Shown here one piece after another: positions 1 to 8,271 of a stretch of 64,000 nucleotides of DNA. The position numbers and the translations under genes are program-made. Position 1 is the first letter of the stretch. Each line of letters starts with the position of its first letter. Below the pieces are notes generated by a model. That model searched no databases, was not told the origin of the DNA, and saw only the letters and a program-made list of their open reading frames with translations. The stretch comes from Paenibacillus sp. An7 (GTDB taxonomy: Bacteria; Bacillota; Bacilli; Paenibacillales; Paenibacillaceae), in NCBI RefSeq assembly GCF_009870785.1, contig NZ_WTWX01000001.1:454065-518064 (forward strand). The letters are read 5' to 3'.

Positions 1-79
1 TAGGAACACTTCGGTAGGCATTACTGTGCGCCTTTCCCATAAATTTATATCCTACCATTCCAACACGAATTGAACTCAT
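1..79 (-). CDS. Gfo/Idh/MocA-family oxidoreductase, N-terminus only
   Basis: Only the first 26 codons are in the window; the gene runs off the left edge. The start is ATG at 79-77, preceded by an AGGAGG ribosome binding site at 88-93. The visible protein begins MSSIRVGMVGYKFMGKAHSN, which resembles the first beta strand and glycine loop of the NAD(P)-binding Rossmann fold of Gfo/Idh/MocA oxidoreductases (typically GxGxxG followed by a helix and an H-x-x-A/N motif). It follows the LacI-type regulator by only 16 nt and is probably co-transcribed and controlled with it, which suggests sugar or inositol metabolism. The substrate cannot be told from this fragment. Confidence 0.7.
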   Translation of the reverse strand, partial: MSSIRVGMVGYKFMGKAHSNAYRSVP

Positions 80-95
80 CCTTACATCCTCCTCG

Positions 96-1169
96 TTAGT
101 TATTTACATGGGTATTTCTTCTAGAAGAAGCCCGAACAATAAGCTCAGCTTGCAGCAACTCTCTTACCGGTTCGTCAAACCATGTACGGAAAAGCTCTGC
201 ATCATTCCCTATTTGGAGTAATTTATTAGCTGCGATCATTCCCATTTCATAAAAAGGAACGCTTACACTGCTAAGCGGAGGCACCGTTATTTCAGCTGCA
301 TCCGAATCATCGTATGCGACTATTTTCGGGTATTTCTCTTCAGGAATTTGCCATTCTCTGAACTTTTGCAGCACACCGATGGCCATACGATCGTTTGAGA
401 CAAACAAGCCATCCATCTCAGGAAGCAGCTCCCTCATTTTTTCTGCTGCCTCGTATCCGCTTCGGCGGCTAAAATTACCTTCGAACAAATAACTTGAATC
501 GAGATGAAGATTTCCTTCGGCCAAAGCCTTTTGATAACCGGACAGACGATCTGCACTGTTGGAATACGTTAATGGTCCATTTAAAAATCCAATATGACTA
601 CATCCTTGCTGAATCAAATGTGTGACAGCTTGCCTGCTGCCTTCCTCATGATCCACATCCACTTCAGGAAATGACTCTCCCTTAAAATGCTGGTTCACCA
701 CAAGAAAAGGATGTCTTGCCTCTTTTAATTTACGAATGGCTTCCCGCTCACCCGGCTCATCCCTAGATCCCAGAATAATAAGAGCATCTACCTTCTGAGC
801 CAGAAAAAAAGATTCATACTCCTGCGGTTCCTGCTCACTTCGAAATAACAACAGCAGATCATATCCTTGCTCACGAACAGCACTGCCGATCCCGCTTAGC
901 ATTTCTGAGAAATAATAGCTTGAGAATAATCGTGCTTTGGGGATATACGGCAGAACGACGCCAAGATTACCGCTTCGATTTCTCGCAAAACTGCGTGCAA
1001 GCGCACTCGGCACATATCCCAGTTTTTCTGCTGCACGAAGTACCTTGGAGCGCGTTTCCTCTTTCATGGGGCCAACCCCATTCATGACTCTGGAAACGGT
1101 AGCTTCTGACACCCCGGCAAATTCGGCAACTTCCTTCCGTGTAGCGATAAGATATCCACTCATTTCCAT
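96..1169 (-). CDS. LacI/GalR-family transcriptional regulator
   Basis: A 357-residue DNA-binding repressor of normal LacI-family length. The N-terminal helix-turn-helix is clear at residues 12-31 (KEVAEFAGVSEATVSRVMNG). The rest is a periplasmic-binding-protein-like effector domain, with family landmarks such as SNDRMAIGVL and the C-terminal YDDSDAAEITVPPLSSV region. The effector is unknown but is likely a sugar. Two ATGs are possible (1169 and 1163) and neither has a good ribosome binding site. A perfect 16-bp palindrome at 1173-1188 and a promoter with TTGACA at 1210-1215 lie immediately upstream. The gene probably represses itself and the oxidoreductase downstream. The mRNA leader would be only about 11-17 nt. 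Confidence 0.93.
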   Translation of the reverse strand: MEMSGYLIATRKEVAEFAGVSEATVSRVMNGVGPMKEETRSKVLRAAEKLGYVPSALARSFARNRSGNLGVVLPYIPKARLFSSYYFSEMLSGIGSAVREQGYDLLLLFRSEQEPQEYESFFLAQKVDALIILGSRDEPGEREAIRKLKEARHPFLVVNQHFKGESFPEVDVDHEEGSRQAVTHLIQQGCSHIGFLNGPLTYSNSADRLSGYQKALAEGNLHLDSSYLFEGNFSRRSGYEAAEKMRELLPEMDGLFVSNDRMAIGVLQKFREWQIPEEKYPKIVAYDDSDAAEITVPPLSSVSVPFYEMGMIAANKLLQIGNDAELFRTWFDEPVRELLQAELIVRASSRRNTHVNN

Positions 1170-1172
1170 TTA

Positions 1173-1188
1173 ATGTACGCGCGTACAT
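1173..1188. promoter_or_regulatory. Perfect palindromic operator ATGTACGCGCGTACAT
   Basis: A perfect 16-bp inverted repeat with a central CG, as expected for LacI-family operators. It overlaps the downstream edge of the predicted -10 element and the likely transcription start of the LacI-type gene, so binding would block RNA polymerase. The best candidate ligand is the adjacent regulator itself (inference). Confidence 0.75.
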
Positions 1189-1215
1189 TTTCTCATGTCT
1201 TTCCATTACTGTCAA
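1187..1215 (-). promoter_or_regulatory. SigA-type promoter of the lacI-like gene
   Basis: Reading the minus strand, a consensus -35 TTGACA (1215-1210) is separated by exactly 17 nt from a -10 GAAAAT (1192-1187). The predicted start of transcription near 1180 leaves a very short leader before the ATG at 1169 or 1163. Confidence 0.6.
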
Positions 1216-1462
1216 TAATAAAAGTGAAATAAGATGCTGGAAAAGAGTGTCTTATAACACCACTGTTTCAAGCATCCTGTTAACTAAACCTTTAATACAG
1301 CTCCACAATTCCTGCGATCATGAATATAAATATAGATAGCATCATTTCTTATTTTCTTCTTTTGCCTGCCTGGTATTGTTGTCTCAATGCTAGTGATTAT
1401 AGCAGAATTAGCTATAGTAACGAGACGAGAAAGGAAGCCGATTCATAGATTAATGTTTCCGA
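1216..1462. other. Intergenic stretch without a recognised gene
   Basis: Between the lacI-like promoter and the terminator of the solute-binding protein gene. It is AT-rich with stop codons in all frames. I see an imperfect inverted repeat around 1232-1276 (GATGCT ... AGCATC) but nothing I can name. Confidence 0.4.
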
Positions 1463-1500
1463 TATAAGAAAAACCCTGCTCCACTTGAATGAGCAAGGTT
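1463..1500 (-). terminator. Rho-independent terminator of the solute-binding protein gene
   Basis: On the minus strand, a 10-bp stem (AACCTTGCTC / GAGCAGGGTT, one wobble) is followed by a TTTCTT run, 40 nt after the stop codon at 1540. Confidence 0.75.
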
Positions 1501-1539
1501 CCTACTTAACAGATGTGGATTATTCTCTCGTCTATCTCT

Positions 1540-2574
1540 CTAATGTTCAGGTAGATAATCCGTGGTGAACACCGTTTTCACATCCATCTCTTGATCGAGA
1601 AGACCAATCTCTATAAGCTGCTCCATAAGTTCCGTCCAGCGTTCCTCTGTCATGTAGCCAACTCCATGTTCCTCAGCATCATAACCATACACATATTCAC
1701 GCTGTGCCTCTTCGCCAAATGCGATTTCATCTTCAGACAAATTCGTATTTACTTCATTTATTTTTTTGTTGATTTTTTCATAGTTTTCTTTGTAATTATT
1801 CCAGCCTTCCACCGTCCCGCCAATAAAAGCTTTCACGGTTTCTGGATGTTCTTTCAGGTATTTCTCCGTTGTATAAATAACGGCCGCATACGGTTTATAA
1901 TCAGAATCAGCAATGAGCTTCGTCTTCACTTTCACGCCTTGTTTCTCAACGACAAAGGGCTCTCCATTAACGAAAGATTGACTGGCCGACTGTGGATCTT
2001 CGATAAAATTACTGTGTTGCCCGGTATACGCCACTTCTTTGACGGTATCCAGCTTATATTTATGTTTGAGAAATTCCCAGTAAGGCTGACCTTGCTGTAT
2101 AAATACCGTCCGTCCGTTTAAGTCTCCAAAATCAGTAATTCCTGATTCTTCATGGTACATCAGTGCTTGCGGGCTGATCTGAAACGTTGTAGCCAGGGCT
2201 ACAATGGGAATTCCTTCTTTACGTGCCAGTAAAATTTGGTCCGCATGTGCTACCCCAAACTCTGCTTTTCCAGAAGCTACAATCTGAATAGAAGATACCT
2301 GCGGACCCCCAGGTTCAATCGTCACATCTAGGTTGTTGACATCATAGATCCCCTCTTCTTCTGCAGCGTAAAAACCACCGTGTTCCGATTTAGCAAACCA
2401 GTTGAGCACTACTTTCACAGGTGTCTTCGTTGTTTGCTCTGGGGTATCTGCGGCCTGATCAGGGTCTGAGCTGGTTCCTCCTCCGCAGGCAGTTAAAGCC
2501 ATACTCAAAATAATCAATAACACTCCAGCCTTAACCACATTTTTTCTGCGTTTCCCTGACTTCTTCATCCCCAT
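1540..2574 (-). CDS. NMT1/THI5-like ABC transporter substrate-binding lipoprotein
   Basis: A secreted solute-binding lipoprotein of about 344 residues. It has a basic N-terminus, a hydrophobic segment and a lipobox ending LTACGG (Cys near residue 30), then an acidic linker. The mature part starts VVLNWFAKSEHGGFYAAEEE, typical of the NMT1/THI5-like family that binds pyrimidines, thiamine precursors, sulfonates or other small heterocycles. Starts are possible at GTG 2577, ATG 2574 or ATG 2568; GGAG upstream fits the two ATGs. It follows the deaminase gene with a gap of 78 nt and shares its promoter region, suggesting uptake of a purine or similar base. No permease or ATPase gene is next to it and a terminator follows, so it must use components encoded elsewhere. 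Confidence 0.88.
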   Translation of the reverse strand: MGMKKSGKRRKNVVKAGVLLIILSMALTACGGGTSSDPDQAADTPEQTTKTPVKVVLNWFAKSEHGGFYAAEEEGIYDVNNLDVTIEPGGPQVSSIQIVASGKAEFGVAHADQILLARKEGIPIVALATTFQISPQALMYHEESGITDFGDLNGRTVFIQQGQPYWEFLKHKYKLDTVKEVAYTGQHSNFIEDPQSASQSFVNGEPFVVEKQGVKVKTKLIADSDYKPYAAVIYTTEKYLKEHPETVKAFIGGTVEGWNNYKENYEKINKKINEVNTNLSEDEIAFGEEAQREYVYGYDAEEHGVGYMTEERWTELMEQLIEIGLLDQEMDVKTVFTTDYLPEH

Positions 2575-2652
2575 CACTCTCCGCTTCCCCTGATTTTTCT
2601 TCCTTCTTCTCTACTTTAAAATAATCTAGTTCTTCTAAAGAAAGGATGACCT

Positions 2653-3165
2653 TTAGGCTTTTGCCTTACTGCTGTTCCAAAAGCCTTCATGTACGGCAGC
2701 AATCTCATCTGCAAGTTCAGGAAAAGGCCCAATGACCTCAATACACTTCTGGCCTCTTGCGAAAATATCCCTGCAGGGGAGATCAAAGGTTGGATTTTGC
2801 GGATCATCTGCAGTCAGTGCCAGGAGTTCCTTCTCGGATATCCCATATACCACTCTGCCGAGATTGCCCCAATACATAGCTCCCGCACACATTGCGCAAG
2901 GTTCTGCTGTCGTATATAAGGTACAATCCCATAAAAAGTCCGGACTATATGTATGCGATGCCCTTTCCATTAAAGCCGTCTCTGCATGACCTGTGCAGCG
3001 ATGTTCTGTGATCTCCACATTGCCTTGCTCCATTAAGATGCGGCCGTCTTTGTCAACTAGCAAAGCCCCAAACGGTGTGTTCCCGCTTTCGCGAGCCATA
3101 CGCGAAATTTCAATTGCTCTTCGTAAAAAAGTAAGGTGTTCTTTCTGATTTTCTTGACTCCCCAT
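2653..3165 (-). CDS. Nucleoside/guanine deaminase of the cytidine-deaminase fold
   Basis: A zinc-dependent deaminase of about 170 residues. The zinc motifs are clear: HAE (about residues 62-64; His ligand and catalytic Glu) and PCAMC (about 91-95; two Cys ligands). The overall pattern resembles the guanine deaminase/TadA branch, which converts guanine to xanthine. The ATG at 3165 is preferred over 3171 because AAGGAG sits 8 nt from it and only 2 nt from the upstream one. It leads a two-gene unit with the solute-binding lipoprotein. A palindrome like those at the purine operon lies about 170 nt upstream (3337-3353). In this context it probably feeds xanthine to the dehydrogenase, but cytosine, adenine or pterin substrates cannot be excluded. 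Confidence 0.85.
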   Translation of the reverse strand: MGSQENQKEHLTFLRRAIEISRMARESGNTPFGALLVDKDGRILMEQGNVEITEHRCTGHAETALMERASHTYSPDFLWDCTLYTTAEPCAMCAGAMYWGNLGRVVYGISEKELLALTADDPQNPTFDLPCRDIFARGQKCIEVIGPFPELADEIAAVHEGFWNSSKAKA

Positions 3166-3171
3166 GTTCAT

Positions 3172-3468
3172 CGCTCCTTGTGTCTCTGCTATAGTTCGAT
3201 TTTAGCTACATCCATTTTCTACGTCAATTAATCTAACATACATTCGGTATGATGAATAAGAACTACTACACTTTTTGTGAAAATAGACATACCCCTCTTC
3301 TTTTTTCTATGAATATAAGATATTTCCCCATGTTACTTAACATATAATGTTAACAAAACGGAATATTAGACCATTCATATAAATAACCTTATTAAAAATT
3401 GATTTTGACATTCTAATTGCGTAGTATTCGATTATATTTACATATATAGATAGTGAGGTGGTTTCGTA
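3172..3468. other. Divergent regulatory region with a palindromic site
   Basis: AT-rich region between the minus-strand deaminase gene and the plus-strand small gene. It holds the palindrome at 3337-3353. I looked for a purine riboswitch here and did not find its conserved core. Confidence 0.5.
3337..3353. promoter_or_regulatory. Candidate PucR-type operator TTAACAT-ATA-ATGTTAA
   Basis: A perfect 7-3-7 inverted repeat. Near-identical elements lie at 18219-18235 and 19973-19989, beside the uricase operon and pucR. It also contains TATAAT on the plus strand, so a promoter function is a competing explanation. Confidence 0.55.
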
Positions 3469-3669
3469 GTGAAATTCATCATTTCATATAGTTTGGTAGT
3501 CATGAGCATGGTCGCCGAGCTGTGGACAGGATGTTTCCGTAAAAATACGGACTTTTACGATCGGCACTCTACTGCCCGCACGAAAATAGGTTACGTGTTG
3601 TTTCTCATCTATGCACTGAGTGCAGTTACACTCATTACCTTCTGGATCACTGCACAAATCGATAAATAA
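3469..3669 (+). CDS. Small membrane protein, function unknown
   Basis: A 66-residue protein starting at GTG, 7 nt after a GAGGTGG ribosome binding site (3455-3461). A strong hydrophobic segment near the C-terminus (from IGYVLFLIYAL to about residue 62) suggests a membrane anchor; the N-terminus (MKFIISYSLVVMSMVAEL) is also hydrophobic. A terminator follows 44 nt after the stop. I do not recognise the family. The overlapping minus-strand frame (3484-3747) begins inside the terminator hairpin and is considered a shadow. Confidence 0.65.
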   Translation: MKFIISYSLVVMSMVAELWTGCFRKNTDFYDRHSTARTKIGYVLFLIYALSAVTLITFWITAQIDK

Positions 3670-3712
3670 GATATCGTGTTCGTCTTTTAGGTTTGGATTA
3701 ACATAAGCAATA

Positions 3713-3752
3713 AAGCCCCGTCTCCTTATGGATCGGGGCTTCTTCATTTTTT
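3713..3752 (+). terminator. Rho-independent terminator after the small membrane protein gene
   Basis: An 8-bp stem AAGCCCCG (3713-3720) / CGGGGCTT (3734-3741) followed by a T-rich tract on the plus strand. Confidence 0.8.
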
Positions 3753-3789
3753 TGGATGATTTTTCATCTGTTCTCTTTTCTGCTCTCGT

Positions 3790-4290
3790 TTATTCTTGTT
3801 CATCTCTGGATGCAGCTGCTGCTTGCTGTACTGCACGGATGATTCCTCCATAACCAGTACAGCGGCAAAGATTACCGCAAAGTGCTTTTTCGATCTCCTC
3901 GGTCGAAGGATTAGGATGATGCTCCAGTAAATTTGCGGTACTAAGAATCATCCCTGGTGTACAATACCCGCACTGAAAACCGCCTTCCTCAATAAAAGCT
4001 TGCTGAACCGGATGCAGATCCGTCTCGTTAGAAGGAGCAAGCCCTTCAATGGTCTGAATCTCCTGCCCGTTACATTGATAGGCCATGAGCAGACAGGAAT
4101 TCACCGGTTCCCCGCCAAGTAATATCATACAAGCCCCGCACCTGCCAATTTCACAAGAGATTTTGGTACCTGTCAGCAGTAGACGATCTCTAAGAATCGT
4201 CACCATTCGCTCCGTCGCAGGCACCTCCATCTCCACCTGCTTCCCGTTGATTGTGCCATTCCAGTTCATATGCGCTCTGCCCTCTGTCAT
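3790..4290 (-). CDS. pucE: Xanthine dehydrogenase, [2Fe-2S] iron-sulfur subunit
   Basis: A 166-residue small subunit of the molybdenum hydroxylase; it passes electrons from the molybdopterin centre to the FAD subunit. Both iron-sulfur domains are complete: a plant-ferredoxin-type cluster with Cys46, Cys51, Cys54 and Cys66, and a helical cluster with Cys107, Cys110, Cys142 and Cys144 (QCGYCTPG and CGNLCRCTGY). The ATG at 4290 overlaps the TGA of the large subunit gene (ATGA) and has GAAGGGG 7 nt upstream, indicating translational coupling. It is the last gene of the purine operon. B. subtilis PucE is of similar length (about 173 residues). Confidence 0.95.
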   Translation of the reverse strand: MTEGRAHMNWNGTINGKQVEMEVPATERMVTILRDRLLLTGTKISCEIGRCGACMILLGGEPVNSCLLMAYQCNGQEIQTIEGLAPSNETDLHPVQQAFIEEGGFQCGYCTPGMILSTANLLEHHPNPSTEEIEKALCGNLCRCTGYGGIIRAVQQAAAASRDEQE

Positions 4291-6647
4291 GGATTAACCC
4301 CTTCTTTCCATTCAGAATGCAGCGGAATCGTAAGCTGCTCTCTATTAATCGGCAATTTATTCAGCCAAATCCCCGTTGCTTGGTGAACTGCCGATACAAT
4401 GGCCGGAGCAAGTGCCACGGAACCGATCTCACCAATGCCTCTAGGTCCAAAAGGATCATTTTCAGGTAAGTTTTCAAGCGCTTCCACCGTAATTTTTCGC
4501 TGCATATCCTGAAAAGTAGGAATCAAATAGGTATCCAGATTGGTCGTTACATACATGCTATGATCCATTATTGCATCCTCCATTAAGGTGAAGCCGAGTG
4601 CCATCCCGCTTCCTCCCTCAATCTGGCCTATATAACCCATCGGATTTATGACTGGACCTGCGGCCACGATATGTTTAATTTCTTCTACTTTAACTTCACC
4701 TGTCAGCGTGTTGACTTCCACTTCCGCAATTACCGCTGCATAGGTATAGAGAAAATGTCCGCCCATTACTTCATCCGGCGTAGTTGGATATTGAAATTTT
4801 GTATCAAAGGTAAGTTCGTCTTCCGAAGCAAGGTTCGCGATTTCCAAGTAAGATAACACTTTCTTCTCTTGTTCATTTGAATCCGGATTACGGCTTCTGT
4901 GCCAAATCCCACCCGCTCCAGTAACTAACTCAGATGCAGGCAGCCCGGTTGCCTGCGCACAAAGTTCTATCAAAGTGTCGGTAAAAGGGATTTTCAAGCG
5001 CTGTAAAGCCATCCAAGCCATCGTTGTGGACCGTGAAGCGGTACTTGAACCGCTGTGCGGAACCCGGTCTGTATCTCCAATTACAATCTCTATGTCTTCC
5101 GGGGTGCAACGGAAAATATCGCATAACATGATCTCCAGCGTAGACACAAGTCCTTGCCCGAACTCTTCATAACTAAAAGCAGCTTCGATTTTTCCTGAAG
5201 CATTCAGCTTTAGTCTTCCCCCGGCAGGATCTGGAATCCCGTAACCAAGGCCGGCACCATGCATCGCAAGAGAAGCGCCTATTCCTTTTTTTATCCAAGG
5301 TGCTGCTGAAGAGTGTGATAGTGATGCTGACGAAAAATCGATGAAAGAGACAGCCTCTATTCCTTTTGTATCCATTTGTCCTTCTCTTTTCTTCCACAGA
5401 TCGGAATGATCTACAGCATCCCATACTTCGTACAGTCCATTTGTAGCAAGGATCTGCTGCCCAAGCGGCCCTGGATCTGTGCTGCTCCGCAAATTACGCC
5501 GCCGAATCTCCCAGGGATCAATACCAAGTAACGCGGCCGCCCGGTCCATTTGTCCCTCCATTGCAAAGATCGCCTGATTGCCTCCAAATCCACGGAATTC
5601 TCCAGATACCCCATTATTCGTATAGACAGACAACCCTTCTACATCCACACTCGGAATTTGGTACGGCCCCATCGAATGCTCTGTTGCAAAATTAAGTACG
5701 GGCGCTCCAAGTGTCGCATAAGCTCCTGTATCCGATAAAATACGGACAAGATGAGAAGTCATCAACCCTTCTCTAGTAAAACCCGTCTCCATCTCGATCT
5801 TCATCGGATGTCGTTTGAGTCCAGCTCGGACCGATTCCTTACGAGAGTTATGGAATTTAACCGGTCGACCCGTCTTTAACGCCAAAAGTGAACCATATGG
5901 CTGAACATTCAGTTCATCCTTCCCGCCGAAAGAACCGCCGATCGGGCTAGATACGACACGAATAGACTCTTCCGGCATATCCAGAATACGGGATAACTGC
6001 ATCCTATCTTTATACCCGTGCTGTGTCGGTGCATAAACGGTTAATCTACCGCTGTCTTCCGGGACAAATAAACCGCCCTCTGTCTCCATATAGGTGTGCA
6101 TTTGCCGGGGCGTATAATACACTTCCTTGATAACGAAGTCACTTTTTTGTAGATCGGTTCTTGCATCGCCCCGCTTTACCTCTGTTCTATGCAGTATATT
6201 TCCGGCGGGATGCAAAGAAGGCGCCCCTTCTTTAAGAGCAGCCTCAGGAGAACTTATAGGAGACAGCACTTCATAGTCAACATGAATCAGATGAAGTGCC
6301 TGTTCGGCAATCTCAGGCGTATCCGCAGCAACCGCGGCAATCGCATCGCCCATATACCTTACAAAATCCTCACAAAATACAGGTTGATCCGGGGTAGCAA
6401 TGCCAAATCCATTTAGTCCAGGCACATCCTTATGAGTCAGCACCGAATAGACCCCTGGTAAGACCTCTGCAGCGGAGGTATCCACGCTTCTAATTCGGGC
6501 ATACGGATGATCGCTTCGTTTTACCCGGCCGTAAAGCATACCTGGAAGTGACTTATCAGTAAGATACTGCAGTGTACCCGTTACTTTTTCTCTCCCATCA
6601 GGACGTCTGTGCCACTTGCCCCCGCTGGTCTCTTTGTTTAGCAGCAT
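4287..6647 (-). CDS. pucD: Xanthine dehydrogenase, molybdopterin-binding subunit
   Basis: The large catalytic subunit, about 786 residues, that hydroxylates hypoxanthine and xanthine to urate at a molybdenum cofactor. It has the usual layout: an N-terminal aldehyde-oxidase/xanthine-dehydrogenase a/b hammerhead domain (from WHRRPDGREKVTGTLQY) and then the molybdopterin-binding domain with GGSFGGKDELN, GEFRGFGGNQAIFAMEG and a C-terminal PRGIGEIGSVALAPAI stretch that carries the expected catalytic Glu of the family. The ATG at 6647 is chosen over the upstream TTG at 6668 because GGAGAAGGG lies before it. It sits between the FAD and iron-sulfur subunit genes with tight spacing, as in the B. subtilis puc cluster. 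Confidence 0.94.
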   Translation of the reverse strand: MLLNKETSGGKWHRRPDGREKVTGTLQYLTDKSLPGMLYGRVKRSDHPYARIRSVDTSAAEVLPGVYSVLTHKDVPGLNGFGIATPDQPVFCEDFVRYMGDAIAAVAADTPEIAEQALHLIHVDYEVLSPISSPEAALKEGAPSLHPAGNILHRTEVKRGDARTDLQKSDFVIKEVYYTPRQMHTYMETEGGLFVPEDSGRLTVYAPTQHGYKDRMQLSRILDMPEESIRVVSSPIGGSFGGKDELNVQPYGSLLALKTGRPVKFHNSRKESVRAGLKRHPMKIEMETGFTREGLMTSHLVRILSDTGAYATLGAPVLNFATEHSMGPYQIPSVDVEGLSVYTNNGVSGEFRGFGGNQAIFAMEGQMDRAAALLGIDPWEIRRRNLRSSTDPGPLGQQILATNGLYEVWDAVDHSDLWKKREGQMDTKGIEAVSFIDFSSASLSHSSAAPWIKKGIGASLAMHGAGLGYGIPDPAGGRLKLNASGKIEAAFSYEEFGQGLVSTLEIMLCDIFRCTPEDIEIVIGDTDRVPHSGSSTASRSTTMAWMALQRLKIPFTDTLIELCAQATGLPASELVTGAGGIWHRSRNPDSNEQEKKVLSYLEIANLASEDELTFDTKFQYPTTPDEVMGGHFLYTYAAVIAEVEVNTLTGEVKVEEIKHIVAAGPVINPMGYIGQIEGGSGMALGFTLMEDAIMDHSMYVTTNLDTYLIPTFQDMQRKITVEALENLPENDPFGPRGIGEIGSVALAPAIVSAVHQATGIWLNKLPINREQLTIPLHSEWKEGVNP

Positions 6648-6677
6648 ATTCCCCAATCCCTTCTCCAATGAACATGG

Positions 6678-7586
6678 TTATACGGAGTACCTTGCGGATC
6701 TCATACTCTTCCATAATTCAGAAGCAAATAATCCCGCAGCCGCTTGTTTACGGTAAGACTCAGCAGCAAACGCATCGCTAATCGTGACAAATTCATCTTG
6801 TACTTGCTTCATTAGTTCAGATAAAGGCAGACTGCTTACAGGAAACTGACGAATCCATTGTTCAGTTTCAAGGAGTCTCATCGCCGTTCCAGCACCTCCT
6901 CCTGCGGCCATAGCTAGTGAAGTCCACTCGCCTTGAGCGTTCACTGTTCCCTGAAAAGCGATCGTGACCAGTGCAGGTGTAAAAGCTTCTCTTCTTCCGA
7001 TTTTTCTAAAGAAAGAGACGGTATGACTTCCCTCCTCGGGTTTCTGCTCAGGCAGTGGGATCCAGATTTCGATGAGAAAATGGTCCGCATTTCGCTGTCC
7101 CCTGCGCCATTCTACCAGCCAATCCGTTAGTTTTGTCTCTGCAAGACCTGTGTCTGTCATCCACCTTAAACTTGCCTCATATACGAGCAGCACAGGAATG
7201 GAATCTCCCACTCCCGATACGATATTACCGCCAAGCGTAGCCAGACTACGAATCGATGGTGCGGAGATTACGTCAATAGCCTGACTTAGTAAAGGAAAAT
7301 GAGTTCGAACACTCTCAAGGGCAGCACAGGCATTCAGCTTCATTAATGCCCCGATACGTAATCCGTCCTCTTCTGCAGTACACGCATTCAGCTCTTGTAT
7401 TTTTGCAAGACTAATCAGGTGCTTTGGCACAGGTGCCGTTCCCATTTCCCACTGTGTTCGTAATAAGGTGGTGCCTGCCGCCCACTGATAATGAGGCGCT
7501 ACATGATCCGCGATCTTTCTCGCTTCTTCCATACTTTCCGGTTGCCACAACTCGGGATACACAATTCGTTCAGGTCCTATTCCCAT
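6678..7586 (-). CDS. pucC: Xanthine dehydrogenase, FAD-binding subunit
   Basis: About 302 residues, of the CO-dehydrogenase flavoprotein family; it passes electrons from the iron-sulfur clusters to NAD+. The N-terminal FAD-binding region has the AGGT-like loop as AAGTTLLRTQW, followed by LATLGGNIVSGVGDSIPVLL, the hallmark TxGGN segment. A C-terminal substrate-independent domain follows. The upstream frame is open to 7640, but ATG 7586 has AAGGGGTG 6 nt before it and is the likely start. It lies between pucB and pucD in the same transcription unit. Confidence 0.93.
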   Translation of the reverse strand: MGIGPERIVYPELWQPESMEEARKIADHVAPHYQWAAGTTLLRTQWEMGTAPVPKHLISLAKIQELNACTAEEDGLRIGALMKLNACAALESVRTHFPLLSQAIDVISAPSIRSLATLGGNIVSGVGDSIPVLLVYEASLRWMTDTGLAETKLTDWLVEWRRGQRNADHFLIEIWIPLPEQKPEEGSHTVSFFRKIGRREAFTPALVTIAFQGTVNAQGEWTSLAMAAGGGAGTAMRLLETEQWIRQFPVSSLPLSELMKQVQDEFVTISDAFAAESYRKQAAAGLFASELWKSMRSARYSV

Positions 7587-7650
7587 ATTCACACCCCTTA
7601 CTTCCCACCTAAGCTGTAACACTATTCGTTCATTTTTCACCTTGGAAAAA

Positions 7651-8271
7651 TCAAGAGAAATCGAGTTCCTTACACGAGTCCATCAGCTCCCCAAGGTAAA
7701 GTAATGCATCAGGCGTGTCTGCATCATAGAAGACTTCTTTGTCAAATGAGATTTGTTCTCCTACATAAGCTCGGTTTCGAATGATGGATCTAGCCCCAGT
7801 ATCCCCTTCGAGCTTAGAAACTACAGAAGAAACCTTGCATGATAGAAGCAGCGGAGGTTTAACTACATCCCCATCTTTCGCTGAGACATAGTGAAGTTCA
7901 GGTGCTGATGCGTATGCGGATAGCAGAGCATTGATATGTTCGGTTTGAACCAGCGGCTGATCCGCTAGTAAAATCAGAACACTGTCCATCCCCCTATCTA
8001 CTGCTTCATTCCATCCGCAGCGAAGCGAATGACTCATTCCAAGCTCAGAATCAGAGCATCTAGTAATGACCAGCCTGTCATTCGCTGAGTTTACGAGCCA
8101 GCAAAGCGGATCGTCTGCTCTGACAACCAAGATCACCAAATCAAGATGAGAATGGAGTGCCGCATTCACCGCATAGGAGCCGAGGGGGGCACCGCTCAGC
8201 GCAAGATTTATTTTATCCTCACCCATGCGCCGACTTTGACCCGCTGCGAGCACAACTCCTGCTGTCCGCAT
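7651..8271 (-). CDS. pucB: MobA/MocA-like molybdenum cofactor cytidylyltransferase
   Basis: About 206 residues, matching B. subtilis PucB (about 205). It begins MRTAGVVLAAGQSRRMGEDK, the nucleotidyltransferase signature LAAGxSxRMGxxK. A second loop, VLILLADQPLV, resembles the metal-binding LxDQP motif of MocA proteins. It probably modifies the molybdenum cofactor (CTP-dependent) for insertion into the dehydrogenase encoded next to it. The ATG at 8271 has AAGGGGG 10 nt upstream; the frame is open up to 8349 but that region overlaps the previous gene. The real gene still overlaps xdhC by about 53 nt in a different frame, so the two are translationally linked. Confidence 0.9.
   Translation of the reverse strand: MRTAGVVLAAGQSRRMGEDKINLALSGAPLGSYAVNAALHSHLDLVILVVRADDPLCWLVNSANDRLVITRCSDSELGMSHSLRCGWNEAVDRGMDSVLILLADQPLVQTEHINALLSAYASAPELHYVSAKDGDVVKPPLLLSCKVSSVVSKLEGDTGARSIIRNRAYVGEQISFDKEVFYDADTPDALLYLGELMDSCKELDFS

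Noticed and set aside
3172-3468. Purine riboswitch ahead of the deaminase gene
   Set aside because: The conserved junction sequences of the purine aptamer were not found here nor upstream of the uricase operon.
3484-3747. Minus-strand open frame of 87 codons overlapping the small membrane protein gene
   Set aside because: It begins within the terminator stem at 3713-3741 and has no ribosome binding site, whereas the plus-strand frame has one.
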